From: Phoronis australis
Taxonomy: Eukaryota > Phoronida > Phoronidae
Reading direction: 5' to 3'
NCBI GenBank assembly: GCA_002633005.1
Contig: NMRA01000224.1
Span: 528,281-592,280 of the forward strand
DNA: 64,000 bases
The notes under the pieces were generated by a model. That model was not told the DNA's origin. It saw nothing but the letters and a program-made list of their open reading frames with translations, and made no database searches. Shown in pieces: positions 1 through 9,711 of this stretch; the first letter of the stretch is position 1; each line of letters starts with the position of its first letter. A program made the position numbers and the translations under genes.

Positions 1-1598
1 GGGCATTTGCAAAGGCCAGGACGTTTTAAAATAAAAACGTTTCGTAAACACGCAAGTTGATGTCAGGCGTGCATGTTCAATGTCACAGTCGGGAGTCGAA
101 CAGCACGGCCTATTTAAACCAGAGCACATGTTACGCTACAACGAAAAGTTGCAGCCTTCGGTGTATTTCCTATTTGTATTTTCATCAGAAATTTTCGTTA
201 TGCCGAACTCGGGTGATTCTTTTCATAGCTTTAGCGCCAAACACAAGCTAAACTCAAGACAATCGAGTAACGGTCGTGACATCGTCAAGACAAGGTAAAA
301 ATTACAAACCCGTTGTACCGATTCTCGGACTCAAGCCTTATACAGTAGTAATCATCAGTTGAACGCTTTAGTGACACGAAAATAGCGTCGATCCCAAATT
401 ACCGTTTCTAAAATTTTCCTTGTCCGAAAGTCGCGGGACAAAATTCCGATGTTTATGACAATGTTCGAAATTCGAGAATCTTTGAAAAACAGTTTTTGGA
501 CCTTGTACGAATTTCGTGGACTATGAAAAACTCATTTCGGAAATATTTATTCTTGGTCGAAAATGGCGGGCCGTCCGAAAATCACGCGACTTTACCGTAC
601 ATGTACGTGTTTTGACTTGTGTTGCAACGCTTAAAGTATATTTTCTAGTCTTGAACCCAAATTCTATTATCTTTATGTTGTCGATCTCAAAAACCTGGAC
701 GCGGTATCTAAGTATCGAAATTGAGCTCGAGAATATGATCGACATTTTCCATTCTCCTTTAGCACAATTATTTATTTTTTGTGCTTGACTAATTACACAA
801 ACCACTGTGCAGTCTTAGAGTTTGATCTCAACTCGAAATTAATTTTCGAATAAAAAATCACATTTCATCTAAAAACGGCATGCCGGCAATGGCTTAGTTT
901 CATTTGGCATGTCTGGAGGAAAGAAAACGCCGTCCCCTCCCATCGGTACACGATTTCAGTGACCAGGCGCGGGAATAATAGTGTCCACGCCTGTAGGCTG
1001 GTAAGGATAACTGCGGCTCGAGGTATTCCACTTCGTCCGTCTCTAGCCGCCGGTCTCTACCAAGTACTTAGTTTTCTTCTGAGACGACTAACTTGGATTT
1101 TAAAAATTAAAAAACGGGTGGGGTCAGCTTCAGCTGACGTAGGAAGTGAGTAATGCAGCCCAGTCCCGCGCTGAGACAGTCTCGGGTTTATGTATTGGCT
1201 GTAACTTTGCTGGGTAAACTAGTATCACGTACCCCAAACGTTCACTGCTGTGCGTAAAAGACGGCCTTTGACCAAACCAGATGTTACATGTCTCGAAGAG
1301 GACACCATAATGAAATAAATATAACCAGTATATACATGTAGCTCATTTGTGGCCACTCTGGCCTCGGGAAAAGACTTGGTGGTGGACTTTTGGATCGAAA
1401 ATGCATTATTTCTTGGGAGGATAGTTTCTCGAGGTTTTTAGCTTTGGTCAGAATTATGGAATCGGAAAGCCCGTTTTAGTGAAGTGTGTTTTTGTGGTTT
1501 ATTAGAACTCGTCGGTTCTCGACATTGTCTTGCAGTAATAATTACAACTGAGCTCGAAGCTGGTGACATTATGCGCATAAGTACTCTACTGCTATTTG
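1..1598. other. Unassigned sequence, no gene supported
   Basis: Only short uncorroborated open frames of 60-94 codons on both strands, none with a recognisable domain or a convincing splice pair. No repeat matching elsewhere in the window was found here by eye. Confidence 0.5.
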
Positions 1599-1856
1599 TC
1601 ATGTTGGCTTAGCCCTGTTAGATAAACGCCAGACTGAAGGCAGTGGATTCGAAATCTCTTTGAAATCGATCGCCAGTACGTACACAATGTTGTCGCCGAC
1701 TATGCCTCTTGAATCTCCTGGGTTGCCGCCATTTTTACCGATGCCGGCACATTTCGTTCCCAATCCGGTCTTCGCAAGTTGCTTTAGTTTGGCGTACGTC
1801 ATCGACTCTGCAGCTCCCTTCCCCCATTGCGAACTAATATTAATTATTATCCACCG
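1599..1856 (-). CDS. Possible terminal exon of an unrecognised minus-strand gene
   Basis: The minus strand is open for about 85 codons from just after an in-frame TAA near 1857 down to a TGA at 1599. Its middle is CpG-rich and has a protein-like composition, with stretches such as KQLAKTGLGTKCAGIGKNGG and GDSRGIVGDNIVYVLAI. No family was recognised. The upstream border has a poor polypyrimidine tract, so a splice acceptor is not convincing. The opposite strand is also open for 67 codons, which weakens the case. It may be a decayed exon or chance. Confidence 0.25.
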   Translation of the reverse strand, partial: RWIIINISSQWGKGAAESMTYAKLKQLAKTGLGTKCAGIGKNGGNPGDSRGIVGDNIVYVLAIDFKEISNPLPSVWRLSNRAKPT

Positions 1857-2518
1857 CTTTTAAGACTCTCCTCAAGGTATCTCCTTTGCAATTTTGATCA
1901 CCCTCACCCTTGCGCCAGTGGTACTCTCCGTTCCGCATCGAAGTCTTGCAAAAAACTCCCCTCCTATTCCCACTTGTGGCAACATAAGTGTTACAGCTAG
2001 GTATACCCATTGAATTGAAGATAAATTGGTGATTTTCGGCACATCACTGTCATCATGGTCACTGTGACTGTGGCCGCTTGGACATCGACTTCAGAGTTCA
2101 GTTTTATCACACCTACATGTAACTACTTTGGAAACAAGTCAGATGTACTGTTCCCTGGTTTAGAGAATGACGCTATCAATATGTTATAACAACTTCAGTG
2201 CAGGTTCACTAGTTATACCTCACGGAATTAGGCTGTTAGTGTTAGCCAGATGGAACACGGTCAGTGAAAGCAAATTTCTAGACTTGACCAGGCGAATACA
2301 TAATGTTGTTGGTCACTTTATACTATTGAAATGGGAAACGAACGACAGAACAAGGACATGGTCGAAAAAAGTTGATGAATGTAACAACTGAATAACATTC
2401 CTATTATTCTGTGGATTAGATAGTGACCACCGTCTCTAACTGGCCCCAGTAGAGACATTGAAGCGCCTCTGAGAGTTTCATACATTGATAGATTTTTGGT
2501 GACTTTTCCCTGACACTA

Positions 2519-3030
2519 TGGTGGGCCGTTGAGGGGAAAGTGTCGCCGTACAATTACGCTCGTAAATTAAATGGGGAAAAGTTTCGCCGTAAAATTATGC
2601 TCGTAGGCGAGCGTAAATTAAATTGCAAAAGTGTTGCAGTAAAATTACGCTCGTAAATTAAATGGGAGAAATGTCGCCGTAATTTACGCTCGTAAAATAC
2701 CTTAAGAACGTTTCAAATTTAAACCAATCAGTGTTGACCTAGCATACACAACTGTTGCAGCAGCGATTTGATCCGCCATGATTCAGCGCTCGTATCGTAG
2801 ACATGTAACCCGTCAGTAAATAAGTATTTCCATGAGCACGCGCGACCGTGGGTTGTAAAACCCAACGTCATTGGCTAAGAGTTTAAACTAAATTACGTGC
2901 GTAATTTTACGCCGTAAAGAATTAAATTACGCTTGTAATTTACGGCGTAATTAACGGCGTAAATAACGGCGTAATGTACTTAATTACGCTCGTATTTTTC
3001 CGGCGACACTTTCCCCCCAACGGCCCATCA
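2519..3030. mobile_element. 512-bp MITE with TA target duplication
   Basis: The ends are inverted repeats of about 30 bp: the left begins TGGTGGGCCGTTGAGGGGAA and the right, read on the other strand, begins TGATGGGCCGTTGGGGGGAA. Both continue through AAGTGTCGCCG. A TA dinucleotide borders each side (2517-2518 and 3031-3032), as in Tc1/mariner-type insertions. The interior holds repeated short words such as TTACGCTCGTAAATTAAAT and ACGGCGTAA in both orientations, and no coding potential. The superfamily assignment rests only on the TA duplication. Confidence 0.8.
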
Positions 3031-3522
3031 TATGACACTGATTTAAACATCAGTCATGTTTAAGTACCTCTTGCTCATAGAGGGACACCTTAGGTACCCA
3101 TTGATGTCTTTATTTTGGTCCAACTCAAACAAATACTCCTGTAATGTAACTTTTTCTACGATCAGTCCGTTCTGTTGTCCAAATCGTCAACTGGCCAGTT
3201 TTACACTGCCCGCCCACCTATTCTTACCGCGCCCGCCAGTGTGAGGCATAATTCGCCTTAAATCTTCGGCGTATGTTACTATTAGTGGATGAAACTTGTT
3301 ATCCATGTCAGGGACCATTATATCCGAGCAGAGTCATATTTTGTAATTCTGTAACTATAGAATTTCTGCAAAAGGTTAATTAAACATATTTCCCATCTGC
3401 AGTACTAAAATTGATCAGCTTGATTAAAATTTTACAGAAGTAAGTCAACTCACTAGGAGGCACATCAGTCATGCTAGTAAAAATTGAAAGCCTTTGCTAT
3501 TTACGCATATTTAATTTCAGAT

Positions 3523-3894
3523 GGTGAGCTGTAATACTTCACTGAAAAAGGCAAGGTCAAAGACATGCATTTTGTGTGGAAAACTCTTATACTCTGACTC
3601 TCACGCACACAATGTTAAAAAAGCTGCATTAAAGCAGAGGTACTTGGATTTTTTTATCTCGTCTACATTCAATTCAACAATGATTTGCTGGACACTAGGC
3701 CTGTGTTCATGTGCATCTCATGCATTCCGTTTTGTTCAAAACGCACACAGCTGCAAAAATCCGCAAGAATGGATGTCAGCATTCTCATTGCTCAGTCTGA
3801 AGATCGACAGAAACATGTTCTAATTGTGAAAGAAGTGGAAAATCGTCCACATGGGTTACCACTTCTGTGTGTCATTCACCTCATATTGCTGTGA
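3523..3894 (+). pseudogene. Decayed coding fragment with cysteine/histidine zinc-type motif
   Basis: From an AG acceptor-like site at 3522 the frame reads KARSKTCILCGKLLYSDSHA and continues to KQR. A second frame, offset by two bases from about 3685, reads PVFMCISCIPFCSKRTQLQK and continues for about 60 codons. A CxxC...CxxC layout split over two frames looks like one N-terminal zinc-binding region of a transposon-type protein broken by a frameshift. An intron of under 60 bases between them is possible but unusually short. The family was not identified. Confidence 0.3.
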
Positions 3895-4820
3895 CTAACA
3901 ATGACTTATCTGTAGCCGTAATGTATGTGATACGTGTAGATGTTTGCCAAAAAGCCTCAACTCTGCCGTATAGAGGCTATTGTCTGCTGCGTGTATTCGT
4001 CATCATGCTGGCAATGGTGTATGTTTGACCATTTTTCAGGTGGCTCACATCCATAGCTTATAATTGTTTTTAAGATATATTTTTAGCAAATGTGACATAG
4101 TTGATGATAGCAATTAGATCGGTGATATAGAGCATTAAAAATTCTTCAGATTGAGACAGCCTCCTAAATCCAGAACACAGAAATCATGGCAGAAATTTAA
4201 TTTTTTCATCCTGAAGTTTGAGGCGTGAGTGATTTGTATATTTTCTTACTTTTCAAATTCCTAACGCTATGTTGTAGCACAACAGGTTGCAAGAATACTC
4301 TTGTAAGTTCATAAAAAGTGACTCTCATGACAAACATTTAATAAATTGTTACCATTCCCATTGAATTTCTGACAGACAATTGTGTGAATTTATGAAAATT
4401 GGGACAAGCTCCAACTTTGATCAAAATAATTATTCACTGTCCCAAACTAGAGAACTTTTGCGTAATCAATTTTTGAAATTCAATGTGTAGTTAACTGTAA
4501 AACTGATGAATGACTGTTCTTGTTTATAAGAGGATAAGCTTTAAGAAAAAAGGTTGTAAAAATATGACAATTTATTGTTTAGTTTTTGATCTTTAATGGT
4601 GGTGTGGTAGTTTACACCAGTTTTAAAAATGTCAATGATGAAAGGTAGAAATCATAAATGACAAGAGATTACAATAGTCCATTTCAGTTAATGACTCTGA
4701 AGCAGATAATAGTGGCAGTACCCGTGTGGTTAAAGATTCATGACATAATGCTATCGACTTAAAAATCTTGAGGGACTTTCTGATATGTAACCTATGAGTG
4801 TTTTTTTTCACAAGAAATGA
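3895..4820. other. AT-rich unassigned sequence
   Basis: No open frame, repeat match or RNA-like structure could be supported here. Confidence 0.5.
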
Positions 4821-4851
<31 letters not shown>

Positions 4852-4862
4852 GTGTGTGTGTG
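4821..4862. repeat. (TG)n microsatellite
   Basis: About 42 bases of TG dinucleotides, with one CG interruption. Confidence 0.95.
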
Positions 4863-5090
4863 TTGTTAAAATCAGTTGCATAGTGAGTTAGCCACTGAAT
4901 GATCTCAGTGCTTAATATGCTTAAGGGGGTTTTGATCAAAGACTAATATTTTTTTACACTGATTCATACCAAGGAAACTTGTGCCATGTGATAAAATGTT
5001 ATTGTTTACATATGTTTTGGAAGAAATAAATGGTTTAACGAGATAATGAAACATTTAAAATGTCATAGATTTTGGATTTCCTATATATAG
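4863..5090. other. Unassigned flank of the THAP transposon
   Basis: AT-rich sequence without coding signs, ending at the TTA that borders the transposon. Confidence 0.5.
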
Positions 5091-5093
5091 TTA

Positions 5094-5251
5094 AAGGCGA
5101 AGGCAACCCTTTTCCATGTCATTTTGAGCTAAAATAAGGTTGTTTGATTATCCTAGACATATTTTCCACTTAATTACAGCTTTTCGTAATTTTATTAATT
5201 ACTCGTGCTCTACTCCGGAAGTGACGTTTTAGGAGGCAAGCATTTCGCGCC
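5094..5251 (+). repeat. Left terminal inverted repeat (158 bp) of the THAP transposon
   Basis: It pairs base for base with 6631-6788 on the opposite strand apart from scattered substitutions. It ends 108 bases before the THAP start codon, so it probably contains or borders the promoter. Confidence 0.92.
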
Positions 5252-5359
5252 AATTTCTTTTCATATAGTCTGACTGTGAGAGCTGCCGAGTCAGTCATTG
5301 TTCTACCTCGGTTGTGTTAAGTTCCGTCGTCGTTTGCTTTCATTTACTAGTCAGTCAAC

Positions 5360-6367
5360 ATGCCACACTGCTGCTGTGTACCGGGATGTACTAATTATCG
5401 GCTCACGCGTGCTTTGGGAGTACCTTTGCATCGCTTTCCGATGGATGACACACTTCGCCGTACTTGGCTCGTTCGTGTGAAAAAGGCAACGTTACCCGTC
5501 CACGCAACGTACAAAGCAGTGGAGAATTACCGTGTGTGTGGCAAGCACTTTCTACCGTACGATTACGAAAGGGATTTGTACGCTGAACTGATGAAGGTCC
5601 CTGCGAAACAACGTCTGAAGAAGGATGGCATTCCGTCTGAGCTGATTCCCGGCAGTGCCCCGTCGCCACCCCCGAGAAGTGCGTTTTTGAAGCGAGAAGC
5701 CTCGCGAGCTGTGGCCAGTACAGTGACTGGAGCCAGTGGAGGCACTTCATCTGCTGTCACCCGTGCCTCCGAACGTACCCCAGAGCGTGGAATTCCTGGA
5801 ACCAGTAGTGATTCGCCCTGTGCTGTTTTCCCCAGCCCAGAGCCTCTAAGTAGCCCTGCAGCGATATTGAGTAGTGGGAGTGATTACAGGCTCAGTTCGA
5901 CACCCAGTGAAGAGGACAGTTCGTCGTCCAGTGAACAGATCGGTGAGCCAAACTTTGATAAGTTTATTGTGGACTTGTCTAAAGTGTTGGAGCTATTTAG
6001 AAGGTGCCAGGTGTGTGGCGAGGGAGTCACACGACACGGTGTAAGCAGTTTGGGTGCTCAGGTCACCATCCAGTGGGAGTGTGTCGCGGGACACTCTGGC
6101 AAGTGGGACAGTTGTTCCTCTGTCCGTGGTATGCCGGAGGTCCACTTAACCATGTCCAGTAGTGGCTTGGCCTCGTCGAACTCTGAACAGCACAAGCATT
6201 CCATTGAGGTAGGCATAACAACGCACACAGTGCATTTGCACCAAGATGTGTCACCACGTCTGTCCTCAGTAGCCGCCTCGTTTCTCTCAACAGCTGCCTG
6301 TGCCTGTGCGTACTCTGCCTCGTTATACTCGGGCTCAAACATGTACCCACCCACTGAATGTCCGTGA
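5360..6367 (+). CDS. THAP-domain transposase N-terminal part, truncated
   Basis: The 335-codon ORF begins at the first ATG after the left TIR. Residues 1-90 form a THAP zinc-finger DNA-binding domain of the C2CH type: C5-x4-C10, the FP pair at 26-27, W36, then C60-x2-H63-F64. THAP domains of transposases bind element ends. A low-complexity Ser/Pro/Thr linker follows (about 97-195). Around residues 197-255 there is a second cysteine motif, CQVCG ... WECVAGHSGKW, ending RGMPEVHL. This resembles the region before the catalytic core in THAP-type cut-and-paste transposases. After about residue 265 the frame runs antisense to the ballast-type ORF and is probably not native. No DDE core remains. The most likely origin is a Kolobok-like transposase shortened by internal deletion; host domestication is possible but unsupported. 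Confidence 0.8.
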   Translation: MPHCCCVPGCTNYRLTRALGVPLHRFPMDDTLRRTWLVRVKKATLPVHATYKAVENYRVCGKHFLPYDYERDLYAELMKVPAKQRLKKDGIPSELIPGSAPSPPPRSAFLKREASRAVASTVTGASGGTSSAVTRASERTPERGIPGTSSDSPCAVFPSPEPLSSPAAILSSGSDYRLSSTPSEEDSSSSSEQIGEPNFDKFIVDLSKVLELFRRCQVCGEGVTRHGVSSLGAQVTIQWECVAGHSGKWDSCSSVRGMPEVHLTMSSSGLASSNSEQHKHSIEVGITTHTVHLHQDVSPRLSSVAASFLSTAACACAYSASLYSGSNMYPPTECP

Positions 6368-6453
6368 AAAAATTCCTCGTCACCACTGCTGTGAACAAGG
6401 TCTCCGTCACTCACACTACTGTCACTGTGATACGGGTCACCGACTCCAGCCAT
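6058..6453 (-). CDS. P2X7 C-terminal (ballast)-like cysteine protein, truncated
   Basis: From the ATG at 6453 the minus strand encodes 131 residues. It begins with an acidic Ser/Asp-rich stretch, then GGYMFEPEYNEAEY (36-48), then a dense cysteine cluster WCKCTVC at 71-77 and CLCC at 86-89. This order matches the zinc-binding cytoplasmic domain at the C terminus of P2X7 receptors, which is also found as a stand-alone protein in many transposons. The match stops soon after CLCCSEFDEAK. Beyond about residue 100 the frame is antisense to the THAP ORF and is probably not native. It sits inside the transposon TIRs, convergent with the THAP gene, so it is read as an accessory transposon protein of unknown role. 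Confidence 0.72.
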   Translation of the reverse strand: MAGVGDPYHSDSSVSDGDLVHSSGDEEFFHGHSVGGYMFEPEYNEAEYAQAQAAVERNEAATEDRRGDTSWCKCTVCVVMPTSMECLCCSEFDEAKPLLDMVKWTSGIPRTEEQLSHLPECPATHSHWMVT

Positions 6454-6630
6454 TTTCAGCTTACAACACACTAAACAATCCCTAAATCCAACGTAGTTGA
6501 GTTCTCTACTAACCTATCTTGCCGCAGAATACTCGCCGATGGAAAGTGGTGGCGACAATTGTTGAAAAACAGCACAAAACAAAAGTAGAATAGAACAGAT
6601 TCGCACGGTAAAGTCAACGCAAAACCAAGT

Positions 6631-6788
6631 GGCGGGAAACGCTTGCCTCCTAAAACGTCACTTCCGGAGTAGCGGACGAGTAATTTATAAAATTACGAAA
6701 AGCTGTAATTAAGTGGAAAATACGTCTAGGATAACCAACCAACCTTATTTTAGCTCAAAATGACATGGAAAAGGGTTGCCTTCGCCTT
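6631..6788 (-). repeat. Right terminal inverted repeat (158 bp) of the THAP transposon
   Basis: Reverse-complement partner of 5094-5251, ending CCTTCGCCTT and followed by TTA. Confidence 0.92.
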
Positions 6789-6791
6789 TTA

Positions 6792-7367
6792 GATTAAGAA
6801 TGCATGCCTACATGATGTTCTCTTCACATTTGTTGCTTTGATAACACTATCACTGATGGTGTTACTCTATCAAAAATCAAAAATTAAAGGGCAATTTCGA
6901 CAGTAAAATCACCCATGAAAATCTTGTTTTAATGATGTGGATTTTTGACTCTGTCCCAATTTTTGTACTTCAGCGTGACTTAAAAGGGCTGCTGGGTTCC
7001 TTGTTAATTCCAGGTTGTCGTGTCTCTTGGGAGGACTTTTTATTTAGTGCATCTGCATTGAATAAAATTGTTATTGATTATTTTTGGCAGCTTTCCCAGA
7101 TTTCCGTAAAACTTCCAGGCTCAGATTACGAAATTCTAGGTATTAGAAAAGGCATAAAAGTTGGTGCTGTGAAGCATTAAACTCTCCATTCTAGCACGTG
7201 TCCTTCGTTGATTGTACCACAATTGCCACGTTGTTAGCTAATTCCTTGTTTTGGAAGCTAATTCCTTGTTTTGCAAGCGTTTCACACCATCACTTGTTGA
7301 TGCCAGCGCCTCGGGGTTAGCATACACTACATGATAATTTCCTTTAATTATATCACCAATTGGAACA
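6792..7367. other. Unassigned sequence
   Basis: One open frame of 82 codons at 6932-7180 has no domain. A small tandem duplication of AGCTAATTCCTTGTTTTG lies near 7235-7275. Nothing else could be supported. Confidence 0.45.
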
Positions 7368-7674
7368 CTAAGGCGGATTTAGGGGGGGGGGGGCAGGGGC
7401 TGCCGCAAGAAATATGAAACAGCAACAGCGCGACGCGTGAGGAAATATAACTAGGACCGGTACTGGAGAAGGAGGGGGGGACTCAGATCGTGGCGGGCTC
7501 TCGTTCCCATTTATTTATTTTTAAAATTTTTCTAGTCGATAGATTTCCCGAACAGAAGCTTCATACTCCGGGCCCCCGCAACTTTCGGGACGCCTGTACA
7601 CATGCAACCAGGCTCCGCCCAATTCCCCGAGGCAACATGTTGGGGCCCCCCTTCTGGTCCGTGATCCGCCACTG
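7368..7674. mobile_element. GC-rich MITE, CAnnGGCGG type, 5-bp duplication GAACA
   Basis: It begins CTAAGGCGGATTTAGG, runs into a poly-G tract, and ends GATCCGCCACTG. GAACA occurs on both sides (7363-7367 and 7675-7679). It has no coding capacity. Confidence 0.85.
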
Positions 7675-7777
7675 GAACAGTACAGTACAAAACGTGTCAC
7701 CACTAGTTTCTTCATCATCAGTATCAACATCACTAATGTCTCACAAAAAGTGTTGCTGTTCTGGTACAGTAATTAGT

Positions 7778-7962
7778 CATAGGCAGATTTGGGGGTCCCT
7801 GGAGCGCGGCGGAATCAGATTGCCGTTTTTTTTGGGGGGGACACCAAGTCACCATCGCCGGCCCCCACAACTTTCGGGGCGGCTGTGCATACAATCGCGC
7901 TTTGCCCAATTCTCCGAGGCACCATGTTGGGCCCCCCTTATGGTATCCTAGGTCCGTCACTG
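7778..7962. mobile_element. GC-rich MITE, CAnnGGCGG type, 5-bp duplication TTAGT
   Basis: It begins CATAGGCAGATTTGGGG and ends CTAGGTCCGTCACTG. TTAGT borders both sides (7773-7777 and 7963-7967). Its inner sequence around CCCCCACAACTTTCGGGGCG is shared with the neighbouring element at 7368-7674 and, inverted, with 51700-51862. Confidence 0.85.
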
Positions 7963-8534
7963 TTAGTGCACGGCAAATATCTACTAAAGTTTGATGAACT
8001 ACAGGGCTAATAAGTAAACAAATTGCAGTTCAGTGTGGGAACGTCAAAAGCGCAATTAGTTGACCTGTCAACTGTGCTTCTTCTGCTAGTTTTATTTTAA
8101 TCGCACAGTGAACCTTTTATGTTCACGTAGTGATAACTAAACTAATTCCCCGAGTATGCATGACAAGGGATATAAGTCTTTATTTTGATACATTAACGAG
8201 TCGACAAATACGGATTTTCTCATCTACAAGGATTATAATTACCATTTTTAAGAACTTAGTCCTAACTGCTACAAAACTCATTCAAATTACAACAATGACG
8301 AAACGTTTTTCTGCGATTTATTTGGCGCGGATATGAACCGATATGATCTCGCGAGATCCAGCCTCATCACCCGTTTTTGCGGTATTTTGTAAATTAATGT
8401 GATGTGCCATATGTGAAAGACTAGTCGCCAACCGCCTAGAGCGACGTCTTTCGTTAAAAATGGAAAGCACAGGGTTTTGCTAATGTCATGATAAACAATA
8501 GATGGCGCGTGGTCTCGCGCACTGAATCGTGTCA
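7963..8534. other. Unassigned sequence
   Basis: No supported gene or repeat; only short frames of up to 68 codons. Confidence 0.45.
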
Positions 8535-8721
8535 GTGATGGATAAATATAGATTATTACATGGCAAAGTCGTTATCCCCCGTTATCTAGAGCCCGAGTGG
8601 ATTTTGGAGAGTTATCGCCCGAGGGGCGTTAGCCCCGAGGGTGATAATTCTCCAAAAATCCACGAGGGCTCTAGATAAGGGGGATAACGGCTGAGAACAT
8701 GTAATAATCTATTTATACCAC
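8535..8721. mobile_element. Foldback element with about 90-bp arms
   Basis: A nearly continuous inverted repeat. The left arm contains GATTATTACATGG, GTTATCCCCCGTTATCTAG and GGATTTTGGAGAGTTATCGC; the right arm contains their complements in reverse order. The centre is CCCGAGGGGCGTTAGCCCCGAG. The arms meet with almost no loop, so the single strand could form one long hairpin. No target duplication was found. It is probably a foldback MITE. Confidence 0.8.
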
Positions 8722-9265
8722 ATACTAAACGAGAAACATTGCAATGAATCGATTTACCTTTTCTGACTCTCCACGGCTTCGTAACTACTTTCTATGTCAG
8801 AGGCCCGGGGTCGGAGGTCGTGACCTTTTAAGAAAAGCCGGGCTATTTTTGTCAAATAATGATTTTACTCAAAACCAATTGAAAACTTAAATATAATAGA
8901 AATAAACTGAATTTATAAATTAAGGTTTACCAACTATTATAGCTTAAAACACGTTTTTTTCACGCTAAGCTTCGACCGGGAAATTATCGTCTGCTAAAGT
9001 AGGTTACCACTGGTAACTGAATATAATTCTCAAGCCAAAGATCCTGACGACACGATACCCGCATTCAAACTGGAGATCGGTGATTTACAAGTAAGTGGAC
9101 ATGAGAGAAAAATTTCACTGAATTAAGATATCATTTTTATGGAAATTATGTGTCTTATTTTTCGTAGCGTATAAGTACAGTACAATGCGGTTTGTTGAAC
9201 GTGCGATTATTGCGCGTGCTCATTTAAGTATTCTATTTTCACTCTTGATGACGTCAGCCGCTGCG

Positions 9266-9320
9266 TGGTGTAGTGGTTAAGGTCGGCGACCAGCAAACTC
9301 AAGGTCCCGGGTTCGACTCC
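9266..9320 (+). repeat. tRNA-like promoter region (tRNA pseudogene or SINE head)
   Basis: An A box TGGTGTAGTGG at 9266-9276 and a perfect B box GGTTCGACTCC at 9310-9320 are 33 bases apart, the spacing of an RNA polymerase III type 2 promoter. The acceptor and anticodon stems do not pair well, so this is not a functional tRNA gene. A tRNA-derived SINE or decayed tRNA is likely. Confidence 0.65.
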
Positions 9321-9342
9321 GTCCTCGGTTTCCCGCCAAATC

Positions 9343-9364
9343 GTTATCTCACTAGTGAGATAAC
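9343..9364. repeat. 22-bp perfect palindrome
   Basis: GTTATCTCAC followed by TAGTGAGATAAC reads identically on both strands. It lies just downstream of the tRNA-like B box and may be part of the same element. Confidence 0.8.
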
Positions 9365-9474
9365 TTTATGGGTTATTACACGGTTATATCTGCCATTTGA
9401 CACTAACATTGTGGTATAATAATATAGACGTGTAAATCGTTTGCCCAAAGCTCGTTGCATGATTTATTCACCCG

Positions 9475-9481
9475 TATAAAA
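9475..9481 (+). promoter_or_regulatory. Putative TATA box of the reductase gene
   Basis: TATAAAA stands 72 bases before the ATG at 9553. A start site about 30 bases downstream would give a short 5' leader. This is inferred from position only. Confidence 0.4.
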
Positions 9482-9552
9482 CGTTCAACAGGCGAGGAGA
9501 TACAGTGCTCCCAGTACACGACACGTGTGTTCGACTGAAGCTTTCACGTGCC

Positions 9553-9711
9553 ATGTTTACCGAAAGAGAAAGCTGTTCCAGATCGAACATCGCATTTGCT
9601 TTCGCCGCAATATTCTTCGGATTGCTCATAGCGCTCGGCTGCAATGTCTGGGTTCAGCCGAGATTCGATGCAACAGAGCACAAAGTAGATAAGGTTTCCA
9701 GAGTCGCTTTG
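9553..9711 (+). CDS. Reductase exon 1 (start, membrane helix)
   Basis: 53 codons starting MFTERESC. The frame is open upstream to 9505, but the first ATG is at 9553. The helix IAFAFAAIFFGLLIALG is followed by a linker and ends KVSRVAL, the first part of the Rossmann beta strand. The donor is G|GTAAGA, phase 0. Confidence 0.85.

Larger units (their letters stand above)
5094..6788. mobile_element. THAP/P2X7-ballast DNA transposon, internally deleted copy
   Basis: The 1,695-bp element has terminal inverted repeats of 158 bp each (5094-5251 and 6631-6788) with only a handful of mismatches, starting AAGGCGAAGGCAACCC. TTA flanks it exactly on both sides (5091-5093 and 6789-6791). If the element is read as starting AGGCG, the flanks are TTAA and TTTA. 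A TTA duplication would suit PIF/Harbinger; a TTAA with one substitution would suit Kolobok, whose transposases often carry THAP domains. Inside are two convergent ORFs. The catalytic core is missing, so this copy should be non-autonomous. High TIR similarity suggests a fairly recent insertion. Confidence 0.9.

Noticed and set aside
6063-6410. 115-codon minus-strand frame overlapping the ballast ORF
   Set aside because: It is a shifted-frame shadow; the cysteine cluster is in the other frame.
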